From positions 1-5,078 of the forward strand of contig DNNE01000003.1 in assembly GCA_003487805.1 (NCBI GenBank): a stretch of DNA of 5,078 nucleotides. Direction: 5' to 3'. Below the pieces are notes generated by a model. That model was not told the origin of the DNA. It did not search any database and worked only from the letters and a program-made list of their open reading frames with translations. This DNA comes from Blastocatellia bacterium (GTDB lineage: Bacteria; Acidobacteriota; Blastocatellia; Pyrinomonadales; Pyrinomonadaceae). The position numbers were made by a program, and so were the translations under genes. This document shows positions 1 through 5,078 of this stretch, one piece after another; position 1 is the first letter of the stretch; the number at the start of each line of letters is the position of its first letter.

Positions 1-66
1 AACGCCGAGATGGTCAAGGCCTTCATCGCATCGGGTGAATACAAAGGTAGGTTCGGACCAGGATAG
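1..66 (+). CDS. C-terminal end of an upstream secreted-type protein, DUF4214-like tail (5' partial)
   Basis: The window opens inside a coding sequence in frame +1. It reads NAEMVKAFIASGEYKGRFGPG and ends at a TAG stop at 64-66. The pattern AEMVKAFI.SGEY..RFG matches, from memory, the end of the DUF4214 domain that closes many large secreted proteins of Acidobacteriota. In that family these residues form the last helix and the short RFG-type ending. Only 21 codons are visible, so the rest of the protein and its function cannot be judged. It shares strand and frame with the long gene that follows 54 bases later, which suggests neighbouring genes for exported proteins, possibly one transcription unit. 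That a coding region ends here is fairly sure; the family name is a moderate-confidence inference. Confidence 0.6.
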   Translation, partial: NAEMVKAFIASGEYKGRFGPG

Positions 67-120
67 CCAAATGAGCAAATGAACAACTCTTCGTATTATA
101 GAATGAGAAGAGAAAGCAAG
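67..120 (+). other. Short intergenic gap
   Basis: These 54 bases lie between the TAG of the upstream gene and the preferred ATG of the long gene. The stretch is AT-richer than its surroundings, with TATTATA at 94-100 that could serve as a -10 element. No TTGACA-like hexamer sits 16-18 bases upstream of it. No inverted repeat followed by a T-run is visible, so nothing here clearly ends the upstream transcript. In-frame ATGs at 79 and 103 mean part of this gap could instead be translated. Confidence 0.5.
106..116 (+). promoter_or_regulatory. Weak purine-rich ribosome binding site for the ATG at 121
   Basis: The run AGAAGAGAAAG ends four bases before the ATG at 121. It is purine-rich but lacks a GGAGG core, so it is a weak Shine-Dalgarno candidate. 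It is still better than what precedes the alternative in-frame ATGs at 79 and 103. It favours the start at 121 but does not prove it. Confidence 0.35.
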
Positions 121-249
121 ATGTCTTGTTTCCCCACTAGCCGTTGGTATTTGATGCGAACGCTTCGCCTATCCTGGCTTCGGCAACCAGGTCCACTAGC
201 GTTCGTAACGATTCTGGCTCTGTGTCTGCTTCCTTTTCTGGTTCACGCT
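121..249 (+). other. Sec-type signal peptide (residues 1-43)
   Basis: The N-terminus has basic residues (R8, R13, R16, R21), then a hydrophobic core from about 26 to 41 (LAFVTILALCLLPFLV), then an Ala-type signal peptidase I site VHA before VVK, with predicted cleavage after A43. There is no twin-arginine motif. The cysteine in the core (C35) is not in a proper lipobox position, since it is followed by more hydrophobic residues. If translation starts at M12 (154), the signal is 32 residues and more typical in length. It implies export across the inner membrane by Sec. Confidence 0.85.
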
Positions 250-3200
250 GTGGTTAAGACAAGAACTCCAAGGACAAAATCCACGAACATTCAAGCGGGG
301 AGCGTGGCGCGGCTAAGGGAGGCAATTAGCGTTCATGCTTCTGGCCGCGGCAACCCCACGATCAATATGGGTGATGGCCACGAGCTGCTTACTACATATG
401 TTGGTCCGGATGAACTGCGAGTTGCGCTCGAACAGAATCTAGCCGAACCGCTAAGTCTCGCCTCGGCCGACTTCGACGAGGACGGTGTGCCCGATCTTGT
501 CAGTGGTTACTCATACGACGGGCAGGGAATCGTGAGCGTACTGCGCGGCAATGTTGATTCAATTTATCCAGACGCTCCCGAAGCAAAGCAACGGAAAGTC
601 GACGGGAGGTTTACGAATGCGCCATTTCTCTCACCGGCTGTAGTCTTTGCTGCGCCGGTGGCGGCTGACTTTATGGCTGCGGGAGATTTTGACGCAGACG
701 GACATATGGACGTGGTAATCGGATCGCGCCGAAATGATTATCTCTACCTCTTGTCCGGTGATGGGCTGGGGGGGCTGAGAATGTCTCTCCGAGTGCCTTT
801 GCCCGGGATAGTAACGGCTCTGGCAACAGGGGAGATGAATCGACCCGACGGCTTGGCCGACATTGCTGTAGGCGTCACCCACTCAGACGGATCGAGGGTC
901 CTGGTGTTCGAAGGTCCGCAGGGTGCGCTACGCTCGCAATCGGAAGTCTTCGACGTTCCGGACCAAGTTACCTCACTCGCGCTGGGAAGTATTGACGGCA
1001 ATCCGGCGATGGATCTTTTCGCGGGCGCGGGCCGGACGTTGGTACGGATCGACGGTCGAGACCGAATGCTAACGGCCGAACTGCCCAATCGGACTGCGGC
1101 TCCGCCTGCTACCGTCAGCCGACGTCTGTTGCCGGAAGAGATAGTCTCGCTTGTGTTAGGTAACTTTACCAGCGACCGGAAGCCTCAAATCGCCGTTCTT
1201 CTAAAAGGGGGGAAAATTGCGATTGTGGGATCCGCCGCGAGCGATCCAAAGGCGGCGAAAAACCCGGCACGACACGCGATCGAGAATTTCAGCCTACGAT
1301 CTGTCTCAGCTACCGTCGATCAACTCGTAAACGTTCGGATGACGGGCGGCTCTTTCGACGAACTGCTGCTAGTTGACCCGTTGACCCAATCTCTTCAATT
1401 AGTGAACGAAACGCAACTGAAAACAGATTCACGCTTGCCTGATCGAGAGCCATCGTGGAAAAGTGATCTAGCATTCAACGTTCTCGAGAATCGACCTGCC
1501 GCGGTTTTGCCGATGAGGTTGGATTCGGATGCCCTGTCCGACCTTATTGTCTTACGGCATCAGCGAAGTAGTCCATCAGTGCTAGCTACCGCCGCACAGA
1601 CGGCGATGATCCGCGAGCCATCGTTTGATGGAAATCTGAATTCGACGCTGTCCACGAACGCCCTCGGCTTGATATTGCCTACCGCTCAAGTGGATTCTTT
1701 CGCGGTTGGTTCAATTCAGCCTGACGTCGTCAACGGCAAGATCGCCTTCATCAGCAACCGGGACAGCAGCAACGGCTTCACCTTCGACATCTATTCCATG
1801 AACGCCGACGGCAGCAGCCAGACTCGGCTGACAACGAATATCTCAGGGGGCATATCGCCACCTGTCCCGAGTTGGTCAGCTGATGGCACAAAGATTATTT
1901 TTTCCGCCCTTCGCAACGGGGGTAACGGTAGCTACGACATCTATGCCATAAACCAGGATGGCACCGGACTGGTTGATTTGACGAATACACCCAACGATTC
2001 TGAGGGTTCACCTGCATGGTCTCCAGACGGTACCAAGATCGCGTATTCCAGCACCGGCGGGATTTGGGTCATGAACGTCGACGGCAGCGGGCAACATCGA
2101 ATCACACTGGTCCCGGCAAGCGAAGGAAGCCCTGTATGGTCGCCAGACGCCACCAAAATTGCTTTTACTTCAGGAAGTCCGAACCAGGAAGTTTTCGTTA
2201 TGAAAGCGGACGGAACGGGACGGACGAACATCACTAATGACGCGGGCAACGATAGCGCCCCGAGTTGGTCTCCGGATGGTACCCGAATTGTCTTTGACAG
2301 CGATCGATCTGGAACTACGCAGGTATGGGTAATGAACGCCGACGGGACTAGTCCCACAAGACTGACTAACGCTGGCGGTTCCGTGCCGACGTGGTCTCCC
2401 GACGGCTCGAAGATCGCTTTCGTCTCTGGTGCCACAGGAAATAGTGAGATTCTCGTAATGAACCCGGACGGCACAAACCGGACGGTTCTAACCAACAACC
2501 CGGCTAACGATTACTATCCGGCGTGGCAGCGTCTGGCAAATCCACCACCTAGTCCGACACCTACACCAACACCAATGCCGACCCCAACCGCCACGCCCTC
2601 AGCGACGCCGACGCCTGGGCAGGCAGCTATCTTCTCGAATAATTCGCGGATTGTGATTGATGATACCGGCAATCCTCCAACACCAAGTTCTCCGTATCCC
2701 TCCTCAATTAATGTGTCGGGCCTAACCGGCACGATTACGCGCTTGACCGTGCAGCTCGATGGAATCACCCAGAACTCTTCAAAGGACATCGACCTCCTTC
2801 TGGTTGGCCCTCAAGGCCAAAACGCAATCGTGATGTCGGATGTGGGTGATAGTTCGGTGTTTGATCTCAAGATCGTTCTCGATGACTTTGCCTCGCAGTC
2901 TTTGCCATCGACTCAACACCTGACGTCCGGCACGTTCAAGCCGACTAACATCGGAAGCGGCGAGATCTTCCCGGCGCCCGCTCCATCACCGGCAGGTGGT
3001 TCAGCGCTTTCGACCTTCAACGGGACGAATCCTAACGGCAATTGGAAATTATTTGTTGTGGACGATGCGCTCGGGGCTGGTGGCTTTATTGACGGATGGA
3101 GACTCACAATCAGCACAGCGCCCCCCATAACCGGTCCGATTGTGGTTACAAATACGAACGATGGCGGTGCCGGCTCGTTGCGAGAAGCAATTATCAAGGC

Positions 3201-5078
3201 CAACCTCAACGTCGGTGCAGACACCATTGTTTTCAATATCGGCGCGGCGAACAAGACTATTGTTCCCAGTTCCCAGCTACCGGCGATGATTGATCCCGTA
3301 ACCGTGGACGCAACCACTCAACCGGGGTTCGCGGGCACGCCAGTGATCGAGCTGAACGGCGCGAACACAGATAAGCCTGGGCTCACGCTCTCGACTAATA
3401 ACAGCGTCATCCGTGGGTTTGTCATTAATCGCTTTCCCGACGTTCAGATCGTAATCGACGGCGCCGGAGGGAACAATATTATCGAAGGCAATTACCTCGG
3501 AACGAACCTGGCTGGCACCGCCGGTTTCTGCACGGATGTTCTGTGCGGCAAGGACGGCATATTAATAGATAATTCACCGAATAATATAGTCGGAGGCACA
3601 GTTCCGGCCGCCCGGAACCTGATTGCAGGAGGCGGCAAATTCGGCGGCGAAATCAACGTCTCAGGATCGGGCAATCGAATCGTCGGGAACTTCATCGGAA
3701 CTGACGTCTCAGGGACCTCCCTACTAACATTTAATACCTACGGGGTGCAGACACTCGGAGCTATTAATACAACCATTGGCGGAACAGCAGCCGGATCGCG
3801 GAACGTGATCACAAACAATGGGATCGCCAGCATATTTATTTTGGACTCGAATAGTACAAGCAATGGAGCAACTGGGGGAAACCTGATTCAAGGCAATTAC
3901 ATCGGCGTAGATGCCACTGGCTCGAAAGCGATAACCAATCAAAGTGGTGGCGGTGTGAGTTTAGTCGGCCAAAGTCCCGACCAATCTTTGCGAACCGTCG
4001 GAGGCAACACGATAGGCGGCACCACGCCGGCGGCGCGAAATATTATCTCGGGCAATAATCGGTTTGGGTCATCTGATGGCGTCGGTATCGGCGGAATCTT
4101 TACTACACCTAACGTTGTGCAAGGCAATTACATTGGGACAGACGCGACCGGTACCAATGCAGTTCCCAATACCGCCGGTGTTACCGTCAGCCAGGCGCAG
4201 GGGACTCTAATTGGCGGATCGGTTGCAGAGGCTGGTAACGTTATTTCCGGCAATTTCAATTATGGAGTGTACCTCGGAAAATTTGATGCAGGTGAGTTTC
4301 ACTTCTCCGGGGGCACCGGCGTTACCGCCCGTGGTAATAATGTTGGCACAAATGCAACTGGAAACGGCTGTGTTGGGAATGGGATCGATGGCCTCCACGT
4401 TGATGTCACTCAGGTGACTCATTTGATTTCGGATAATCTAATCACATGCAACGGGAGAAACGGAATTACTATCCCAAATATTAGCGAAAACCAGATCAAC
4501 GGCACTCCCGGATTCCAGGTCCAACTCGATTCGAATCTCATCTATGGAAATAAACTGCTCGGTATTGATTTGGGAGACGCCGGAATAAGTCCGAATAAGC
4601 CGGGCGGTCCCTTTCCAGGCGAAGCCAACCTTCATCAGAACTTTCCTGTATTAACATCGTTCGGGTCCGTGGCCCTCTTGGATGAAGGAGACGGCAAGCC
4701 ATTTGGCACAGGTATCGATGCGATTACAGTTAAGGGCACGCTCAACAGCACGCCTAATTCGACCTTCACGGTGCACTGGTATTTCAGCGCAAACCCTCAG
4801 TGCATAACAAACCAGCAGGCCAACAGACCGTTGGTCACGGGGAAAGTTCCGAATGTCACTACCGACAGCGGCGGCAATGCAGCGTTTAGTTTTCCGTTTG
4901 ATTTTCCCGCGGGCATAAACAACGGCATTGTTAATTGCACGGCGACCGACGCGCAGGGTAATACATCGGAATTTTCGTCCTGCCTTCCCGTCAGCGGCGC
5001 GCCGACACCGACTCCAACGCCTACTCCGACTCCGACTCCAACGCCAACACCGACTCCACCGCCCACGCCCACCCCGCT
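121..5078 (+). CDS. Giant exported multi-domain protein: two beta-propellers, P-domain, LREA-type beta-helix, Ig-like domain, Pro-Thr linkers (3' partial)
   Basis: Frame +1 stays open from 67 to the window edge, giving at least 1652 residues from the ATG at 121; the last two bases (CT) begin a further Leu codon. Order: Sec signal peptide (1-43), FG-GAP/VCBS seven-bladed propeller (about 109-493), PD40/TolB six-bladed propeller (about 536-805), Pro-Thr linker (808-832), P-domain (about 835-999), GSLREA motif and parallel beta-helix (about 1007-1505), Ig-like sandwich (about 1506-1624), second Pro-Thr linker (1628 onward). All recognisable domains are non-catalytic binding or structural folds, so a cell-surface or secreted adhesion, scaffolding or ligand-binding role is inferred; the substrate is unknown. 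The start at 121 is preferred for its purine-rich leader; in-frame ATGs at 79, 103 and 154 are alternatives, and 154 would give a more compact 32-residue signal. Between the signal peptide and residue 1137 there is no cysteine. An anchor or sorting domain may lie beyond the window. Confidence 0.93.
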   Translation, partial: MSCFPTSRWYLMRTLRLSWLRQPGPLAFVTILALCLLPFLVHAVVKTRTPRTKSTNIQAGSVARLREAISVHASGRGNPTINMGDGHELLTTYVGPDELRVALEQNLAEPLSLASADFDEDGVPDLVSGYSYDGQGIVSVLRGNVDSIYPDAPEAKQRKVDGRFTNAPFLSPAVVFAAPVAADFMAAGDFDADGHMDVVIGSRRNDYLYLLSGDGLGGLRMSLRVPLPGIVTALATGEMNRPDGLADIAVGVTHSDGSRVLVFEGPQGALRSQSEVFDVPDQVTSLALGSIDGNPAMDLFAGAGRTLVRIDGRDRMLTAELPNRTAAPPATVSRRLLPEEIVSLVLGNFTSDRKPQIAVLLKGGKIAIVGSAASDPKAAKNPARHAIENFSLRSVSATVDQLVNVRMTGGSFDELLLVDPLTQSLQLVNETQLKTDSRLPDREPSWKSDLAFNVLENRPAAVLPMRLDSDALSDLIVLRHQRSSPSVLATAAQTAMIREPSFDGNLNSTLSTNALGLILPTAQVDSFAVGSIQPDVVNGKIAFISNRDSSNGFTFDIYSMNADGSSQTRLTTNISGGISPPVPSWSADGTKIIFSALRNGGNGSYDIYAINQDGTGLVDLTNTPNDSEGSPAWSPDGTKIAYSSTGGIWVMNVDGSGQHRITLVPASEGSPVWSPDATKIAFTSGSPNQEVFVMKADGTGRTNITNDAGNDSAPSWSPDGTRIVFDSDRSGTTQVWVMNADGTSPTRLTNAGGSVPTWSPDGSKIAFVSGATGNSEILVMNPDGTNRTVLTNNPANDYYPAWQRLANPPPSPTPTPTPMPTPTATPSATPTPGQAAIFSNNSRIVIDDTGNPPTPSSPYPSSINVSGLTGTITRLTVQLDGITQNSSKDIDLLLVGPQGQNAIVMSDVGDSSVFDLKIVLDDFASQSLPSTQHLTSGTFKPTNIGSGEIFPAPAPSPAGGSALSTFNGTNPNGNWKLFVVDDALGAGGFIDGWRLTISTAPPITGPIVVTNTNDGGAGSLREAIIKANLNVGADTIVFNIGAANKTIVPSSQLPAMIDPVTVDATTQPGFAGTPVIELNGANTDKPGLTLSTNNSVIRGFVINRFPDVQIVIDGAGGNNIIEGNYLGTNLAGTAGFCTDVLCGKDGILIDNSPNNIVGGTVPAARNLIAGGGKFGGEINVSGSGNRIVGNFIGTDVSGTSLLTFNTYGVQTLGAINTTIGGTAAGSRNVITNNGIASIFILDSNSTSNGATGGNLIQGNYIGVDATGSKAITNQSGGGVSLVGQSPDQSLRTVGGNTIGGTTPAARNIISGNNRFGSSDGVGIGGIFTTPNVVQGNYIGTDATGTNAVPNTAGVTVSQAQGTLIGGSVAEAGNVISGNFNYGVYLGKFDAGEFHFSGGTGVTARGNNVGTNATGNGCVGNGIDGLHVDVTQVTHLISDNLITCNGRNGITIPNISENQINGTPGFQVQLDSNLIYGNKLLGIDLGDAGISPNKPGGPFPGEANLHQNFPVLTSFGSVALLDEGDGKPFGTGIDAITVKGTLNSTPNSTFTVHWYFSANPQCITNQQANRPLVTGKVPNVTTDSGGNAAFSFPFDFPAGINNGIVNCTATDAQGNTSEFSSCLPVSGAPTPTPTPTPTPTPTPTPTPPPTPTP
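445..1599 (+). other. FG-GAP/VCBS-type seven-bladed beta-propeller (about residues 109-493)
   Basis: Seven units with the pattern hydrophobic strand, Asp-rich loop, xDhhhh strand can be placed at about residues 117, 189, 240, 290, 347, 406 and 467. Blade 1 has DFDEDGVPDLV (D117, D119, D121, D125) and blade 2 DFDADGHMDVV (D189, D191, D193, D197), both complete calcium-loop motifs of integrin-alpha-like propellers. Blade 3 (NRPDGLADIAV) and blade 4 (DGNPAMDLF) are partial. Blades 5 and 6 have lost most acidic ligands. Blade 7 (LDSDALSDLIV) keeps D468, D470 and D474. Spacing is about 50-60 residues, with a longer 72-residue first interval holding an extra loop rich in Pro and charged residues. 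In this family the fold usually binds ligands or other proteins. Residues 44-108 ahead of it look like a conserved lead-in with no identified domain. Confidence 0.8.
1726..2535 (+). other. TolB/PD40-type six-bladed beta-propeller (about residues 536-805)
   Basis: The repeat PxWSPDGTKIAF, then an aromatic-rich strand, then VMNxDGT and a Leu-Thr-Asn turn recurs. The repeat tryptophans sit at 585, 633, 673, 716, 758 and 802, spaced 40-48 residues. The first unit begins at GKIAFISNRD (about 539) without its own PxWSPDG strand, and the last one ends at PAWQRL, so the terminal strand probably closes the ring as in TolB-like six-bladed propellers. The MNxDGT turn is seen in five of the six units and is INQDGT in the other. 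One unit has SPDA in place of SPDG (about 675). PD40 propellers serve as protein-binding platforms or as accessory domains of peptidases; no peptidase is attached here. Confidence 0.9.
2542..2616 (+). repeat. Pro-Thr linker 1 (residues 808-832)
   Basis: About 25 residues made almost only of Pro and Thr, with a few Ser, Ala and one Met (pattern PTPTPTPMPTPTATP), separate the PD40 propeller from the P-domain. The codons are nearly all CCN and ACN. Such extended, protease-resistant linkers are common between domains of secreted bacterial proteins. It is less regular at the DNA level than the second linker near the window edge. Confidence 0.9.
2623..3117 (+). other. Proprotein-convertase P-domain (about residues 835-999)
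   Basis: This jelly-roll type domain shows the usual signature order: an N-terminal strand SNNSRIVIDD, a Leu-Thr-Val strand after a short SGLTGTIT stretch, then the core DIDLLLVGPQG (from D889), a central DFAS...LTSGTFKP segment, then NGNWKLFVVDD (N972, W975) and the closing GFIDGWRLTI (D991, W993). About 165 residues is somewhat longer than the usual P-domain, mainly because of a Pro-rich loop (FPAPAPSPAGG, about 949-960). P-domains are best known as C-terminal partners of subtilisin-like proteases and also occur in secreted bacterial proteins without a protease. No catalytic domain is present here. Confidence 0.88.
3139..4635 (+). other. GSLREA motif and right-handed parallel beta-helix with repeats of about 70 residues (about residues 1007-1505)
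   Basis: The domain opens with VVTNTNDGGAGSLREAI (1008-1024), the hallmark entry of LREA-type beta-helices (CSLREA family, here with Gly instead of Cys), followed by GADTIVFNI. Two alternating motifs then recur. The NxIGTDATGT type is at 1124, 1190, 1259, 1336 and 1406. The IGGTxPAARNxIxxN type is at about 1158, 1220, 1299 and 1365. Asn-rich turns and short Ile/Val strands fit stacked helix rungs. The last part contains GIDLGDAG (1481-1488) and leads to the QNFPVLTS junction at 1506. In this family the fold is found in secreted polysaccharide-associated or adhesive proteins. No carbohydrate-active catalytic residues can be assigned from sequence alone. Confidence 0.87.
4636..4992 (+). other. 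Ig-like beta-sandwich following the beta-helix (about residues 1506-1624)
   Basis: The segment starts at QNFPVLTS, a common junction after LREA beta-helices. It continues with VKGTLNSTPNSTFTVHWYFS (1537-1556), a TTDSGGNAAFSF strand pair, then NCTATDAQGNTSEFSSC ending at C1621. The order GTLNSTPNTxF, then DxxGNAxF, then TATDxxGNTSEFS is the one usually seen in the Ig-like domain that caps such helices. C1561 and C1606 lie on strands expected to be near each other and could form a disulfide. It probably acts as a structural cap or spacer before the second Pro-Thr linker. Confidence 0.75.
5002..5078 (+). repeat. Pro-Thr linker 2, hexanucleotide-like tandem repeat running off the edge (residues 1628 onward)
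   Basis: Nine uninterrupted Pro-Thr pairs are followed by a PPPTPTP stretch, and the window then ends with CT, the start of a Leu codon. At the DNA level it is an imperfect tandem array of CCNACN units, with third positions varying among A, T, C and G, so it is both a low-complexity repeat and a coding linker. It implies at least one more domain downstream, such as a further repeat domain or a DUF4214-like tail as in the upstream gene. Confidence 0.9.

Noticed and set aside
71..82. Tiny frame ATG AGC AAA TGA between the genes
   Set aside because: It has three codons only and no ribosome binding site; it is probably chance.
94..100. TATTATA as a -10 promoter element
   Set aside because: No matching -35 hexamer lies at the right distance, so a promoter is not claimed.
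1941..2498. Minus-strand open frame of 185 codons
   Set aside because: It lies wholly inside the PD40 propeller on the opposite strand. Its repeated VPSGDH-like pattern is just the reverse complement of the WSPDGT repeats.
2913..3317. Minus-strand frame of 134 codons
   Set aside because: It overlaps the P-domain and the start of the beta-helix, which are strongly supported on the plus strand, and has no recognisable protein features of its own.
4211..4417. Plus-strand frame of 68 codons in another phase
   Set aside because: It is a shadow of the beta-helix coding region, whose frame carries clear NxIGT and GGT motifs through the same bases.
4797..5072. Minus-strand open frame rich in Gly-Val repeats
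   Set aside because: The GVGVGV run is the antisense reading of the Pro-Thr linker. The same applies to the frame at 2514-2789.
5002..5078. Direct repeats as a CRISPR array or origin iterons
   Set aside because: The units are contiguous with no spacers and encode a Pro-Thr linker in the frame of the long gene.

Overview
The window is almost entirely one very long plus-strand reading frame. It has no stop codon from position 67 to the right edge (5078) and encodes an exported, multi-domain surface or secreted protein of at least 1652 residues; its 3' end lies outside the window. The only other coding sequence is the last 21 codons of an upstream gene (1-66, same strand and frame). Its ending resembles the C-terminus of DUF4214-type domains in secreted acidobacterial proteins. 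A 54-base gap separates the two genes, with no convincing terminator or promoter, so they may be co-transcribed.

The big protein, in order (residues counted from the ATG at 121): Sec signal peptide (1-43); a seven-bladed FG-GAP/VCBS-type beta-propeller (about 109-493); a six-bladed TolB/PD40-type beta-propeller (about 536-805); a Pro-Thr linker (808-832); a proprotein-convertase P-domain (about 835-999); a GSLREA entry motif leading into a long right-handed parallel beta-helix with a repeat of about 70 residues (about 1007-1505); an Ig-like beta-sandwich (about 1506-1624); and a second Pro-Thr linker (1628 onward) that runs off the edge. No catalytic domain is visible in the window, so an adhesive, scaffolding or ligand-binding role outside the cytoplasm is the most that can be inferred.

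The organism is probably a member of Acidobacteriota, most likely Blastocatellia (subdivision 4, Pyrinomonas-like) or a related soil lineage. This rests on recall of similar architectures: an N-terminal VCBS module, PD40 repeats, PTPTPT linkers, LREA beta-helices and DUF4214 tails. It is not based on a search. Moderate GC content with mixed codon use fits this.

There are no RNA genes, CRISPR arrays, insertion sequences or phage features. The other open frames on both strands are shadows of the long gene. I did not find a new multi-gene system. The points of interest are the domain combination, the internal repeat structure and the uneven distribution of cysteines.
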